Shown here one piece after another: positions 18,903-29,055 of a stretch of 64,000 nt of DNA. A program made the position numbers and the translations under genes. The stretch lies in assembly GCA_027038965.1 (NCBI GenBank), contig JALWFG010000005.1, positions 186,001 to 250,000 on the forward strand, in the 5' to 3' direction. This DNA comes from Candidatus Desulfofervidaceae bacterium. GTDB lineage: Bacteria; Desulfobacterota; Desulfofervidia; Desulfofervidales; Desulfofervidaceae. Positions within the stretch are counted from its first letter, which is position 1; every line of letters starts with the position of its first letter. Under the pieces are notes generated by a model that had not been told where the DNA came from, did not search any database, and saw only the letters and a program-made list of their open reading frames with translations.

Positions 18903-21204
18903 CTTGTTCTCCTTTTTTAGGCAATTCAGGATATTCAATCCTAGGGTGAAAAATCCCTATAAGTACCTTAGTAAACATGCTTTCTATTTTATGGATATCC
19001 TTAAGGGTTAATTCACATTCATCAAGCTGTCCGTCCAAGAAGAGGTTGGAAATAACCCTCTGGACAGTATTTTGAATCCGAGAAGGAGAAGGGTCAACCA
19101 AAGAACGACTGGCCGCCTCCACAGCATCGGCCAGCATCACAAGACCCGCTTCCTTCGTTTGAGGCTTGGGGCCAGGATACCGAAAGTCCTCTTCCTTCAC
19201 ATTAGGGTCTTGCTCTTTTGCCTTATGATAAAAATAGGTAATAAGGCTCGTGCCATGATGTTGCTTAATAATATTTATAATTGTATTGCCAAGATGATAT
19301 TGCCCCGCTAGTTCTACTCCGTCTTTCACGTGGGCCATAATAATCAGGGCACTCATAGAAGGATTCAATCTTTCATGTCTATTCTCAATTCCTATCTGGT
19401 TTTCTATAAAATAAAGGGGTTTTTTTAGTTTTCCAATATCATGATAATAACCCGCCACCTTACCTAAAAGGGGGTTGGCTCCTATTTCCTCGGCAGCGGC
19501 TTCTACTAATTGGGCTACAATAACGCTGTGATGATATGTCCCAGGGGCCTTTACCATCAATTCCTTCAAAAGAGGCTGATCCAAGTTGGCCAATTCTAGT
19601 AACCGAATATCACTGGTATACCCAAAGATAATTTCTACAATTGGAGTCAGGCCCAAAACAACAATACCACTGGCCATACCTCCTAGCAAGGATAAACCCA
19701 TATCTATTATTCCTTGTGAAAAGTGTGTATCTTGATGCATTATGGCCATACAGAAGGCAAGCGCCGCCTGAATCAGTCCCAACTCCAGTCCTACCCTTAT
19801 CAACTTGCTTCGATGGCGGCAAGACCGAAGTTGGAAGGCTACCCACATTCCGCCTACAAGAAAATATACAAAAAAGCTGGGAGATTTGGCCATAACCCCT
19901 GCCAATGCAGCCATGAGAGGGGCTAAAGCAAAACCTAGTTGAGGTTGGGTAAACAAGGTAAGGAGCATGGTCGCCCCGTTAACCGGCAAGGGATATACAA
20001 AAGCTGAAGATGAAAAACAAGAAAAATTTTGGGCAAATAGGCTCGCAACCTCCAGTCCTACTCTTGCCAATACAGAAAAAAATAAGACATTGCTTAGCCA
20101 AAAAATAAAATTACTCTGGCTTCTTAAAAAAACAGGGTTAAGCCATCGGGTCACTACTTGAGTTGTTCCTAACAAAATAAGAATCAATCCATTCAGGGCA
20201 AAAAATAAGAGAGCAGAATCCTTGCGTGACATCTGCTTTTGCTGAGCCTTCAATTTAACAAGCTGCATTTGATCAATTCGTTCTCCCTCCCTAACAATCA
20301 TTTCGCCCTTTTTGACTTGATAAAAAACAGGCTTAACTTTTTTTACTGCCTCTTCTTTTGCCCTTTGGGTCTCTAAGAAATTAAAGTATACATTGGGTTT
20401 CAATAACCTCATGGCCATCTTCAAAATGACTTGAGCCGTCCCTTTATTTATCTCGTTATAAAGCATGTAGCGTTGCTGTTTAATCTCCTGCCTGGCCTCT
20501 TCGAGACTCAAAATCCTATCCAAGTTAAAAATCCTTTGTCTGCGAAGGGAGTTATCATAAATAAGCACAATGCCATATTTACTTTTTACCAAAGGCGTTT
20601 TATCTTCAACAATCCCTCTCATATAGAGAGGTTCTAAAATCTGATATAACAATTCCTCCGTCCGAGGAGAAAACTTCTCCTTCTTTAAAGTCTCAAAATC
20701 AGATATCGTAAGATGGAGCGGCAAAATTTGTTCAAATTTTTTCTTTAAGTCTTTGTCCGAATAAATTTTCAAGGCCCCTTTTTTGTTTTTCACCACCGTT
20801 TGAGCCAATTCTCTAATTTTGTTTTCTTCTATAAGCCTTCGCATAAGCTCAAAGGCCTGAGCAATTCTAGACTTCAAGTCCTGCCATACGCCTTCTTTAA
20901 AGTTATAAATGGGCGGCACTTTGGCCATGGCCTCTTGACGATATCTTTCAGTTGCTATGGTATCCTCAACCAAAAAGTCCCTCTCGGCCTTAATATCGCT
21001 TTGGGCTATATCCCCAAGTTTATATTCCTTTGGGGCAATAATCAGACGGGGGAAAAGAATAAAAGAAATCAAAAGGCTGGCACCCAAAAGCAATAAAGTA
21101 GAAAGAATTTTAGGATATTGGAAAAAAATTGTAACTTGGGAAAGGAAATAGCCAAATAACCTTTTCGGTAAAGTTTGGCTATTCTTATTGCTCTGTCTTG
21201 ACAT
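18862..21204 (-). CDS. 7TM HD-domain phosphohydrolase (PgpH/YqfF type)
   Basis: This large membrane enzyme has an N-terminal helix (about residues 24-46 from this start), an extracytoplasmic 7TMR-HDED region (about 55-320), about seven membrane helices (about 330-525) and a cytoplasmic HD domain. The HD domain contains [25 protein letters not shown], the second His set (IIKQHHGT) and [11 protein letters not shown]. Listeria PgpH with this architecture hydrolyses c-di-AMP; c-di-AMP as substrate here is inferred. The phoH-yqfF-ybeY order is widely conserved. The ATG at 21204 overlaps phoH by 20 bp; an ATG at 21240 is an alternative. Confidence 0.88.
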   Translation of the reverse strand: MSRQSNKNSQTLPKRLFGYFLSQVTIFFQYPKILSTLLLLGASLLISFILFPRLIIAPKEYKLGDIAQSDIKAERDFLVEDTIATERYRQEAMAKVPPIYNFKEGVWQDLKSRIAQAFELMRRLIEENKIRELAQTVVKNKKGALKIYSDKDLKKKFEQILPLHLTISDFETLKKEKFSPRTEELLYQILEPLYMRGIVEDKTPLVKSKYGIVLIYDNSLRRQRIFNLDRILSLEEARQEIKQQRYMLYNEINKGTAQVILKMAMRLLKPNVYFNFLETQRAKEEAVKKVKPVFYQVKKGEMIVREGERIDQMQLVKLKAQQKQMSRKDSALLFFALNGLILILLGTTQVVTRWLNPVFLRSQSNFIFWLSNVLFFSVLARVGLEVASLFAQNFSCFSSSAFVYPLPVNGATMLLTLFTQPQLGFALAPLMAALAGVMAKSPSFFVYFLVGGMWVAFQLRSCRHRSKLIRVGLELGLIQAALAFCMAIMHQDTHFSQGIIDMGLSLLGGMASGIVVLGLTPIVEIIFGYTSDIRLLELANLDQPLLKELMVKAPGTYHHSVIVAQLVEAAAEEIGANPLLGKVAGYYHDIGKLKKPLYFIENQIGIENRHERLNPSMSALIIMAHVKDGVELAGQYHLGNTIINIIKQHHGTSLITYFYHKAKEQDPNVKEEDFRYPGPKPQTKEAGLVMLADAVEAASRSLVDPSPSRIQNTVQRVISNLFLDGQLDECELTLKDIHKIESMFTKVLIGIFHPRIEYPELPKKGEQGENLDRSRDGKNN

Positions 21205-22192
21205 ACTGTTTGTAGCTCTTTTGGTTTTCGTACTTTTCATACGCCCGAATAATCTCTCTGACCAAACGATGTCTAATTACATCGGCCTTTTCAAAGAAAA
21301 CAAACTTGATGCCCTCAACACCTTTAAGGATCTCTTTAGCCTCGGCTAGACCTGAAGCCGTGCCTGTAGGCAGATCCACTTGGGTAATATCCCCTGTAAC
21401 TACTGCCCTAGAGTTAAATCCCAAACGAGTCAAGAACATCTTCATTTGTTCAGAAGTAGTGTTTTGGGCCTCATCTAAAATTACAAAGGCATCATTCAAT
21501 GTTCTTCCTCGCATAAAGGCAAGTGGTGCTATCTCAATTACCCCTCGTTGGATGAATTTGGCCACTCTGTCGAAGTCCATCATATCATGAAGGGCATCAT
21601 AAAGGGGTCGCAAGTAGGGATTTACCTTCTCATAAAGGTCCCCCGGCAAAAACCCCAGCTTTTCTCCTGCTTCTACTGCAGGACGTGTTAAAATAATTCG
21701 CATCACTTGCCCTTTCATAAGGGCAGAAAGAGCCATTGCCATGGCCAAATAGGTTTTCCCAGTCCCCGCAGGACCAATTCCAAAAACAATATCATACCTT
21801 CTAATGGCCTCAATATATTCTTTCTGAGCCTTTGTTTTTGGAGTAATCACCTTTTTCTTAGATACAACATAAACTGTATCTAAGAAAATGTTTTTTAACT
21901 TAGTATTAGAATCTGCCTGTAATAATCGAGTTGCATATTCAATATCACTTGGATAAAGAGGATAACCTTGTTGTAATAAATCGTAAAGTTGTTTAAGCAA
22001 ATTAGAAGCTAAATCTACTTCAAACTTTTCACCCTCAGCTATGATTTGATTACCCCTTACATTCAACTTTACGCCTACAATCCGCTCTATGAGTTGAAGA
22101 TTAAAGTTCCTCTCTCCCATCAACCTTCTTAAAAGATTTATGTCATCAAAACTGAGGCTATTCATTTCCTTTTTTCTCACTGGCAAGCCCAA
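21185..22192 (-). CDS. phoH: PhoH family ATPase (PhoH-like, KH-type N-terminus)
   Basis: The 335-residue protein has an N-terminal nucleic-acid-binding part (about 15-80). The P-loop ATPase follows: Walker [12 protein letters not shown], then [13 protein letters not shown], the Walker B-like [11 protein letters not shown] and the [11 protein letters not shown] motif. Family members are linked to RNA metabolism together with YbeY, which is in the same operon. It is the first gene of a seven-gene minus-strand operon running to tsaE. Start choices are ATG 22192 and ATG 22165. Confidence 0.92.
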   Translation of the reverse strand: MGLPVRKKEMNSLSFDDINLLRRLMGERNFNLQLIERIVGVKLNVRGNQIIAEGEKFEVDLASNLLKQLYDLLQQGYPLYPSDIEYATRLLQADSNTKLKNIFLDTVYVVSKKKVITPKTKAQKEYIEAIRRYDIVFGIGPAGTGKTYLAMAMALSALMKGQVMRIILTRPAVEAGEKLGFLPGDLYEKVNPYLRPLYDALHDMMDFDRVAKFIQRGVIEIAPLAFMRGRTLNDAFVILDEAQNTTSEQMKMFLTRLGFNSRAVVTGDITQVDLPTGTASGLAEAKEILKGVEGIKFVFFEKADVIRHRLVREIIRAYEKYENQKSYKQYVKTEQ

Positions 22193-22222
22193 AACTCATC
22201 CTCCCTTAAAACAAAAAATTAA

Positions 22223-22281
22223 AGGGGCTTTATTTTATAAAAGCCCTAAAAAATAATACCACACCTCTAATGAGAGTGCAA
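22223..22281 (-). promoter_or_regulatory. phoH operon promoter followed by a terminator-like hairpin
   Basis: Read on the minus strand, TTGCAC (22281-22276) and TATTAT (22258-22253) are 17 bp apart, a good sigma-70 promoter. The predicted transcript starts almost at a hairpin (GGGCTTT / AAAGCCC, about 22247-22223) followed by a T-rich stretch, still 30 bases short of the phoH start. An imperfect longer inverted repeat (CCACACCT at about 22259 with AGGTGTGG at about 22329) flanks the promoter. The hairpin may stabilise the 5' end or attenuate transcription. Confidence 0.5.
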
Positions 22282-22388
22282 TTCCCCAACAAAGAGGGTG
22301 CAGGACACTGTCAACTATCAACCAATTAAGGTGTGGGGGTTCTTTTAGAGCAAGCGCAGATTTTGGGGCAAAACTTCTTGACTTTTAA

Positions 22389-23210
22389 ATGAGTTCGTGG
22401 TTTAACGCCCTTGCTATGTTTCAGGTAAAGATAATTCTTGAGGCAATTTTTTTAGGTCTCATTCAAGGACTCACGGAGTTTTTGCCTGTTAGCAGCTCTG
22501 GTCATTTAGTCATCGCGCAACATTTTTGCCCTGAACTTGCTAAATACCCTCTTAGCTTGGATGTTACCCTACATTTGGGGACACTTCTTGCGCTGTGTGT
22601 GTATTTTGCAAAGGATCTAATTCAAATGCTTCGGAAACCTCGGACATGGGTTCCTATCATCATAACAACCCTTGTTACGGCAGCTATTGTTTTTCCTTTT
22701 AAATCAATAATTGAATCCACTTTTAATTCACCTCAGTTGGCTTGTATTATGCTGTTTTTTACCGGAGTCTTTCTCTTTTTGGCTGCTAGGGAAACTGAAT
22801 CAAAGATAAGTCAAATGGACAATTTGGGGATAGTTTCGCCCCAAAAGGCCTTTGGGATAGGGGTAGCCCAAGCTTTAGCGGTCTTACCTGGAATCTCTCG
22901 CTCAGGAACCACCATTTCAGCAGGAGTGCTTTTGGGATTAAAGGCAGAAACAGCCGCAAGGTTTTCTTTCCTCATCGCTATCCCTATAATCTTCGGGGCA
23001 GGATTACTTGAACTACCTAAAATAACTGCCTTTCCTTCAACCCTTTTGCTTCCTTACGTTCTGGGATTTTTAACATCTTTTGGGGCTGGCTTGTGGGCGA
23101 TTAAGTGGCTCTTAAAACTCCTAGCAAATACCCAAAAGTCTCTCAAATATTTTGCTTATTACTGCTGGGTCGCAAGCCTCGTCTTTTTTATTCTCCTAAC
23201 CTTCGCATAA
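22389..23210 (+). CDS. uppP: undecaprenyl-diphosphatase
   Basis: This membrane enzyme (BacA family) recycles undecaprenyl pyrophosphate to the monophosphate carrier for peptidoglycan and polysaccharide synthesis. Catalytic motifs are LIQGLTEFLPVSSSGHL and PGISRSGTTI, with several membrane helices in between. No convincing Shine-Dalgarno is present. ATG at 22389 gives 273 residues; ATG at 22416 (starting MFQVKIILEA) fits the family better at the N-terminus. It is monocistronic here. Confidence 0.93.
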   Translation: MSSWFNALAMFQVKIILEAIFLGLIQGLTEFLPVSSSGHLVIAQHFCPELAKYPLSLDVTLHLGTLLALCVYFAKDLIQMLRKPRTWVPIIITTLVTAAIVFPFKSIIESTFNSPQLACIMLFFTGVFLFLAARETESKISQMDNLGIVSPQKAFGIGVAQALAVLPGISRSGTTISAGVLLGLKAETAARFSFLIAIPIIFGAGLLELPKITAFPSTLLLPYVLGFLTSFGAGLWAIKWLLKLLANTQKSLKYFAYYCWVASLVFFILLTFA

Positions 23211-23212
23211 GG

Positions 23213-23476
23213 TTATTTCAAGGTTTGGAAGGTCTGGGTATCAATTACCAAAAGTAGCTTTTCCTGTTGATTTACTACAAAAGCAAACCTATTATCAGGG
23301 CTAAAATAAATTTTGTGGAATTTACCCCCTATAAAAATAGAGTCGATTATTTCTTGGGACTCCCTTTCAATAACCATAATAACATTATCGTTTTTACGCC
23401 CTGCTAAAACATATGCACCTAAGGGAAATTTTACTTGAAAATCCTTAGGCAATTTTGCTTTTTGGGGGAAAGACAT
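23213..23476 (-). CDS. small beta-repeat protein of unknown function
   Basis: This 87-residue protein is preceded by a strong GGAGGG site at proper spacing. Residues 35-85 show two blocks resembling blades of a beta-propeller (SIFIGGKFHKIYFSPDNRFA and LLLVIDTQT), like YVTN/cytochrome d1-type repeats, but it is far too short for a full propeller. It converges on uppP with a 2-bp gap. It could be a remnant of a larger propeller or an independent small protein. Confidence 0.55.
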   Translation of the reverse strand: MSFPQKAKLPKDFQVKFPLGAYVLAGRKNDNVIMVIERESQEIIDSIFIGGKFHKIYFSPDNRFAFVVNQQEKLLLVIDTQTFQTLK

Positions 23477-23765
23477 TTTAAGCCCTCCGTTTTGTAAATT
23501 TAAAAAATTTTAGTTTGCAAAATTCATGCTAGATAAATCTTAAACGCCCTTGTTAGACTTCTAAGTAATATTCCTTTTTGAATTGAAGGAATTTTCCCAC
23601 CCCAAGTATTTCTTTCCCTTTGCAATTTGACTATTATTTGCAAAAAATGTAAACGTTAGAATTATGTATGCTTATACCTACAAAGATGGAAAAATGCCTA
23701 GAATAAAAAATGCAGCGGTTGGCGTTCCGCTTTACGCTACTTTCACATTTTTTAGGAGGAGAAAA

Positions 23766-24320
23766 ATGGACAAGCATTTAACCCAAAAGATAAAGGGACC
23801 TGAAGAGTTAGAGGGCGATTTATTTTCGCTTAAGGAAATTGAACGTAATTACGAAACAAATCACTCTAAATCTTTTTTAGATTATCAAACCAAGCTAAAA
23901 GAATTCTTCCTTACAAAAGACAAGCTTTTGGGAGAAGAAATCCTTAAACAAATTTCTTCACTAAAAGATAATCAGAAAGAAAACAAGATCTTTATAGCCA
24001 TGCTCCAAAATTTGATAAAGGCCATTTTAAAATCGGATGAAGTAGTAAAACTGGGGATTAAGATGGCAGAAGTATTGCCTGGCCTTTTGGGCAATGATAT
24101 AGCGGAAGAAAATAAGTCTCGATTAATAAAAGAGTTATACTTTGAGTATCAAAGGCTCAAAGACAAAACTAATTTAAAGCCTCCCATCTTTGCCGCAAAA
24201 CAAACATTGATGGAAAAAGCAGTTCAAACAATGCAAGCAGGACTTCAAGAAATTGACTTAAAAATTAAGCAGAATCAAGAAATATTGAAACAACTGGCTA
24301 CGTGGATAAGACAAAAATAA
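23766..24320 (+). CDS. hypothetical helical protein upstream of the PilB-type ATPase
   Basis: The 184-residue protein starts at an ATG with a strong AGGAGG site; the same frame is open for 34 codons further upstream but without homology. It is charged and almost wholly helical, with a C-terminal coiled coil (about 150-184). I recognise no family. It lies 138 bp before the PilB/GspE-like gene on the same strand, so a link with that machinery is possible but unproven. Confidence 0.65.
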   Translation: MDKHLTQKIKGPEELEGDLFSLKEIERNYETNHSKSFLDYQTKLKEFFLTKDKLLGEEILKQISSLKDNQKENKIFIAMLQNLIKAILKSDEVVKLGIKMAEVLPGLLGNDIAEENKSRLIKELYFEYQRLKDKTNLKPPIFAAKQTLMEKAVQTMQAGLQEIDLKIKQNQEILKQLATWIRQK

Positions 24321-24458
24321 TAAAAGGCACTTAAAGTCAAAGCCATTTTGAACTTGTTGATATACTTTACCGAATATATCTTTGTGGAAATCTCTGATGA
24401 ATTGATAGGATAAAGTTTTTATGGTAACCTTTTAAAGTGGATTAACAAAGGGGAGAAG

Positions 24459-26789
24459 TTGTTGAATCAAAAGGAATTTTTCGAGCAATTCAAACAAGCC
24501 GAAGCATATTTAAAGCAGGGTCAGCACGAAAAGGCCAAAAAGGTTTATGCCGATCTTCTCCAAGAATTAAATCAGATGCCTTCATCTGCTGAATTGGAAA
24601 GTAGAAAAAAACTTATTCAACAAATTATTAAACATATAGAGACAAAACAAAACGGTTCTTCTAATCAGATTTTGCAAAACCATATCAATTCAAGTAGTCC
24701 AAGTGAAATATACGAAAAGGCCCTAAGTTTTAAAGAATTAGGATTATATAAAGAGGCTATAGAGGAGTTTAAAAAGGCCTTAGCCAAAAGATATAAAATC
24801 ATCGATTCTATTCTAAACATTATTGAATGTTTTGAAAAGCAAGGGTTAAAAATAAAGGCCATTCAATTTTTAGAAAACCTTTTAAAAACCAGGCGTTACC
24901 GTAAAGAGGATATTGACCAGATAAAATACGAGTTGGGCAGGCTTTACGAAGAAGTTGGAGCCTATGCAAAGGCTATTTCTTGTTTCCAAGGAATTGAATC
25001 TAAGCAGATATTTCCTGACCTAGAAAAAAGGATAAAATCTCTTTATATAAAAATTAAAGGGGGAACAAGATTTGATTATCTCCTCCAAGAAGGACTCATT
25101 ACTAGAGAGGACCTCCAAAAGGCAGTAGCAGAATCTAAAAAGGAAAACAAAAGCGTGGAATATGTTCTTATTGAACGTTATGGCATACCTAAAAATGAAG
25201 TGGGCAAATCTTTGTCTCTCTTTTATGGCGTTCCCTTTATCGCCTTTGACCCTAGTATTCCTATCCCTGTAGATCTTATAAGCAATCTAAAATACAAATA
25301 TCTTAAAAGCAATTATTGGGTCCCTATAAAAAGAAAAGGGGATAAAATTGTCATTCTTATTGATGATCCTCATGATCTCACCCGAACAGATATTATCAAA
25401 AATCTGTTGCAGACCACAAAGTTAGAGTTTGTAGTAGGAATTCGTGAGGATATAGAAAATTTCATTGACTATTTTTGGGGACAAGCAGAAACAGAAGGAG
25501 AATCAATAAGGGAATTGGTCGAAGGATTTGAAGAATTTGAGGAAACTCCAGAAGAAATCCAAACAAAGGATGAAGAAGTTAAAGAAACAGATAGCAAGGT
25601 TGTCTTGTTTGTGAATAAGATGATCTTAGACGCTTGGAGAAAAAGGGCTTCAGACATCCATATAGAGCCATCTTCTAACACAAAAATGACAAGCATCCGC
25701 TTTCGAATTGATGGAATTTGCCAACCATATATTAATATTCCCAATAGCTTTACCAAGGCCGTAGTTTCTCGAATCAAGATTATGGCAAATTTAGATATTG
25801 CAGAAAAGAGGCTTCCCCAAGACGGCAAGATAAAATTTAAGCAAAAGGGCAAAGTGCTTTTGGAACTTCGGGTAGCAACACTGCCCACCGTAGGAGGACA
25901 TGAAGATGTAGTACTTAGGCTCTTGCATACAGGCACACCCCTGAAATTGAGTGAGCTAGGAATGTCTGAAGAAAATTTAAAAAGATTCCAAAAAATCATT
26001 ACTGAACCCTATGGTTTAGTTTTGGTTGTAGGCCCTACCGGATCTGGTAAAACTACAACGCTCCATTCTGCCTTGAGTTATATCAATACTCCTGATAAGA
26101 AGATTTGGACAGCAGAAGATCCAGTAGAAATTACCCAAGAAGGATTAAGACAAGTAGAGGTACATCCCAAAATAGGGCTTACCTTTGCCCGGGTAATGCG
26201 AGCCTTTTTAAGGGCCGATCCTGATGTAATTATGATTGGCGAAATGAGGGATGAGGAAACAGCTAATACTGGTATAGAGGCCTCTCTTACTGGTCATTTG
26301 GTTTTTTCCACCCTTCACACCAACAGTGCCCCAGAAACCGTTACCCGTCTTTTGGAAATGGGGCTTGACCCTCATAATTTTGCAGATTCTCTCTTAGGCA
26401 TTCTGGCTCAAAGATTAGTTCGAAAACTTTGTTCTAAATGTAAAGAGTCCTACCACCCTTCCAAAGAGGAATTCAATGAGATTGTAGAAGAATATGGAGC
26501 AGAACACTTTGGGCGCTTAGGAATAACTTATTCACCAAATTTAACCCTCTACCGGGCAAGGGGTTGTGAAGTATGTGGGAATACCGGATATAAGGGACGA
26601 ATCGGAATCCATGAATTACTAATTAACGATGAAGACATAAAAGTTTTGATTAAAAAGAAGGCCCCAACTGAAGAAATTAGAAAAAGGGCCATTCTCAATG
26701 GAATGACGACCTTAAAACAAGATGGGATTGCCAAGGTATTCAAAGGCATTACTGACATTAAAGAAGTAAGGCGGGTGTGCATTAAGTAG
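24459..26789 (+). CDS. PilB/GspE-family assembly ATPase with TPR-like N-terminus
   Basis: Hexameric ATPase of the type IV pilus / type II secretion class. The 776-residue protein has an unusual N-terminal helical part (about 1-190) with TPR-like repeats (SPSEIYEKALSFKELGLYKE). A GspE-N-like domain (about 205-330, IERYGIPKNEVGKSLSLFYG) and the motor domain follow. The motor has Walker A GPTGSGKTTTLHSAL, an Asp box, Walker B LRADPDVIMIGEMRDEET, a His box and a four-Cys zinc site (CSKC...CEVCGNTGYKG). A TTG start follows GGGGAG. No pilC, pilT or pilin gene is nearby. Confidence 0.9.
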   Translation: MLNQKEFFEQFKQAEAYLKQGQHEKAKKVYADLLQELNQMPSSAELESRKKLIQQIIKHIETKQNGSSNQILQNHINSSSPSEIYEKALSFKELGLYKEAIEEFKKALAKRYKIIDSILNIIECFEKQGLKIKAIQFLENLLKTRRYRKEDIDQIKYELGRLYEEVGAYAKAISCFQGIESKQIFPDLEKRIKSLYIKIKGGTRFDYLLQEGLITREDLQKAVAESKKENKSVEYVLIERYGIPKNEVGKSLSLFYGVPFIAFDPSIPIPVDLISNLKYKYLKSNYWVPIKRKGDKIVILIDDPHDLTRTDIIKNLLQTTKLEFVVGIREDIENFIDYFWGQAETEGESIRELVEGFEEFEETPEEIQTKDEEVKETDSKVVLFVNKMILDAWRKRASDIHIEPSSNTKMTSIRFRIDGICQPYINIPNSFTKAVVSRIKIMANLDIAEKRLPQDGKIKFKQKGKVLLELRVATLPTVGGHEDVVLRLLHTGTPLKLSELGMSEENLKRFQKIITEPYGLVLVVGPTGSGKTTTLHSALSYINTPDKKIWTAEDPVEITQEGLRQVEVHPKIGLTFARVMRAFLRADPDVIMIGEMRDEETANTGIEASLTGHLVFSTLHTNSAPETVTRLLEMGLDPHNFADSLLGILAQRLVRKLCSKCKESYHPSKEEFNEIVEEYGAEHFGRLGITYSPNLTLYRARGCEVCGNTGYKGRIGIHELLINDEDIKVLIKKKAPTEEIRKRAILNGMTTLKQDGIAKVFKGITDIKEVRRVCIK

Positions 26790-26807
26790 CCCAAGTAGGG
26801 GAGTAAG

Positions 26808-26954
26808 TTGAAAAAAGACAATTTCTCTAAGCAACTTGCCAAAAAAGAAGGTTTGTGGCAATATACTGGCACTCTTAATTTTAGTAAGGAGAATATTGAT
26901 TTTTGGAAACAGTACTTGTTACAGGCGCAACGGGATTTATTGGAAGTCACCTAG
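26808..26954 (+). CDS. possible 48-residue small ORF
   Basis: A TTG codon preceded by GGGGAG at good spacing opens a 48-codon frame containing [18 protein letters not shown]. It overlaps the first 52 bases of the next gene in another frame. It may be a small protein or a chance frame; no family was recognised. Confidence 0.22.
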   Translation: MKKDNFSKQLAKKEGLWQYTGTLNFSKENIDFWKQYLLQAQRDLLEVT

Positions 26955-27871
26955 TAGAAAGTCTCTTAAAACAAAATTATAAAGTCTATTGCCTTGTCAG
27001 AAACAAATCAATTTTGAAATGGTTAAAAAAAGTCCCTGTGGAAATTGTAGAAGGGGATTGTGAAAGTCCATCTTTAAAACTTCCCCATGTAGATTTTGTC
27101 TTCCACCTTGCTGGAAGAATCAAGGCAAAAGAGCCAGTCTCTTTTTATAAAACTAATCTTTATGGAACCATTAATCTATTGAGGATTATCTCCAAGCAGC
27201 GGCCTTTTGTAAAAAAGTTTGTCTTTGTGTCTACTCTTGCGGTCCACGGAAAAGATGATACTAAGATCATTCGCCCCGAACACTCCCCTTACCCTCGCAG
27301 CCATTATGCTAAGAGTAAATGGTTGGCAGAACAAGCCGTTTTGGCTTATAAAGGAACCTTCCCAGTAGTTATCTTTCGTCCCACTGCAATCTACGGTCCC
27401 CGAGATAAAGAATTTCTAAGTTATATCAAATGTATCAAACATGGAATAGCACCTGTTTTGAATTCTAAAGGAATTTTAAGTTTCTGTTATATTTCTGACC
27501 TAGTTAATTTTCTAATTGCCTCCATTCAAAAGGAGATTCCTAGCGGGAAGGCATTCCTCGTAAGTGATGGTCAAGCGTATACTTGGAAACAGGCCATTTT
27601 AAACATTGCTGAAGCTTTAGGCAAACACCCATTGATTCTCAATATCCCTAAACCATTAACTATGACTATGGCCTTCGGGTTCCAGAACATAAGTCATCTT
27701 TTAAACCAACCTTTTATTTTCTCTTGTGATAAATTAAAAGAAGTCTTCCAAAAAAGTTGGTTTTGTGATATTTCACAGTCATGCAATTTTTTAGACTATG
27801 TTCCTCAATATGATTTTAAAAAAGGTATAAAACGCACTATACATTGGTACCAAAAACAGGGGTGGTTATAA
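26903..27871 (+). CDS. extended SDR NAD(P)-dependent epimerase/reductase (CerR-like candidate)
   Basis: The 322-residue extended SDR has the N-terminal motif [28 protein letters not shown], the catalytic Ser/Tyr-Lys set (FVSTLAVHG and [11 protein letters not shown]) and [11 protein letters not shown]. The TTG start follows AAGGAG. It sits 2 bp before an alpha-oxoamine synthase and upstream of a GNAT protein. In Caulobacter an epimerase/dehydratase-like SDR (CerR) reduces the ketone in ceramide synthesis, so a 3-keto reductase role is inferred. Other sugar or steroid-like substrates are possible. Confidence 0.85.
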   Translation: METVLVTGATGFIGSHLVESLLKQNYKVYCLVRNKSILKWLKKVPVEIVEGDCESPSLKLPHVDFVFHLAGRIKAKEPVSFYKTNLYGTINLLRIISKQRPFVKKFVFVSTLAVHGKDDTKIIRPEHSPYPRSHYAKSKWLAEQAVLAYKGTFPVVIFRPTAIYGPRDKEFLSYIKCIKHGIAPVLNSKGILSFCYISDLVNFLIASIQKEIPSGKAFLVSDGQAYTWKQAILNIAEALGKHPLILNIPKPLTMTMAFGFQNISHLLNQPFIFSCDKLKEVFQKSWFCDISQSCNFLDYVPQYDFKKGIKRTIHWYQKQGWL

Positions 27872-27873
27872 GA

Positions 27874-29055
27874 ATGGATATTTTTACCAAATGTTTTGTA
27901 TTTAAGAGCCAGGTAAATGGAGTAAAGGAAGCAGGCAGATATTTTTATTTTCGAAAAATAACCTCAGCTCAGGGTCCAGAGGTCATTTGTAAAGGTCGTA
28001 AGATGATCATGCTTGGGTCAAATAATTATCTAGGATTAACTGAAGACCCAAGGGTAAAAGAAGCGGCTATCAAGGCCACCCAAAAATATGGAACAGGATG
28101 TGCTGGCTCTAGACTTTTAAATGGGACTGTAGACATCCATGAAGCACTTGAAGCACAAATTGCTGAGTTTTTTGGAAAAGAAGCCGCTATTGTTTTCTCT
28201 ACAGGTATGCAAGCCAATCTAGGATGTATCCAGGCCTTAGTAAACCACAACGATATTGCTATTTTGGATAAATATGACCACGCCAGCATTATTGATGGAT
28301 GCCGTCTATCTATGGGGGAATTCAAACGTTACCCTCACAACGATATGGAATGTCTCAAAAAGCTCTTAGAGAAATATTCTGAGAAAGGGAAACTGATTAT
28401 TGTAGATGGCGTTTTCAGCATGGAAGGTGACTTGGCCAATCTGCCCGAAATTGTAAAGCTGGCCAAAAAATATAATGCTAGAACAATGGTAGATGATGCC
28501 CATGGAATTGGGGTAATAGGAGAAAACGGCAGAGGAACGGCTGAATATTTTAATCTCGAAGATGAAGTGGACATCATTATGGGCACTTTCAGCAAGTCTC
28601 TTGCCACTATTGGAGGGTTTATTGCTGCTAAGGCCGAAGTAGTAGAATATATAAAACATGTGGGGAGAGCCCTATTGTTCAGTGCTAGTTTAGCCCCTCC
28701 TCTAGCAGCCGCTGCTAGTCGAGCTCTAAAAATCATAAAAGAAGAGCCCGAAAGAAGACAAAGGCTTTGGAAAAATACCAAATTTTGGCTTAATGGTTTG
28801 AAGGATTTAGGATTTGATACCGGTTATAGCACTACTCCTATCGTGCCTGTTATTATTGGAGACGAAGAAAGAACATTTGAAATGTGCCATCTCCTGGAAG
28901 AAAATGGGGTCTTTGTAAGCCCTGTGGTGCCTCCTGCCGTGCCTCCTGGCAGGGCACTTCTTCGAACAAGTCTTATGGCCACTCATACCTTAGAGCAGTT
29001 AGAACGGGCCTTAGATGCCTTTGCCAAAACAGGCCGTATGCTGGGGATTATTTAA
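27874..29055 (+). CDS. PLP-dependent alpha-oxoamine synthase (serine palmitoyltransferase candidate)
   Basis: The enzyme condenses an amino acid with an acyl-thioester with loss of CO2. Family motifs are [36 protein letters not shown], the PLP-contact [10 protein letters not shown] and the Schiff-base Lys in [13 protein letters not shown]. Homologues include 2-amino-3-ketobutyrate CoA ligase, BioF and bacterial Spt. The neighbours (an SDR and a GNAT protein, no bio genes) favour Spt, making 3-ketosphinganine-type products; this is inference. ATG 27874 follows the previous stop by 2 bp. Confidence 0.88.
   Translation: MDIFTKCFVFKSQVNGVKEAGRYFYFRKITSAQGPEVICKGRKMIMLGSNNYLGLTEDPRVKEAAIKATQKYGTGCAGSRLLNGTVDIHEALEAQIAEFFGKEAAIVFSTGMQANLGCIQALVNHNDIAILDKYDHASIIDGCRLSMGEFKRYPHNDMECLKKLLEKYSEKGKLIIVDGVFSMEGDLANLPEIVKLAKKYNARTMVDDAHGIGVIGENGRGTAEYFNLEDEVDIIMGTFSKSLATIGGFIAAKAEVVEYIKHVGRALLFSASLAPPLAAAASRALKIIKEEPERRQRLWKNTKFWLNGLKDLGFDTGYSTTPIVPVIIGDEERTFEMCHLLEENGVFVSPVVPPAVPPGRALLRTSLMATHTLEQLERALDAFAKTGRMLGII

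Noticed and set aside
23664-23765. 34-codon upstream extension of the 23766 gene
   Set aside because: No Shine-Dalgarno at its start, no recognisable protein features, and the internal ATG has a strong AGGAGG site.
27874-29055. Annotation as BioF (8-amino-7-oxononanoate synthase)
   Set aside because: No biotin genes nearby and the SDR and GNAT neighbours fit sphingolipid synthesis better; sequence motifs alone do not exclude BioF or Kbl.
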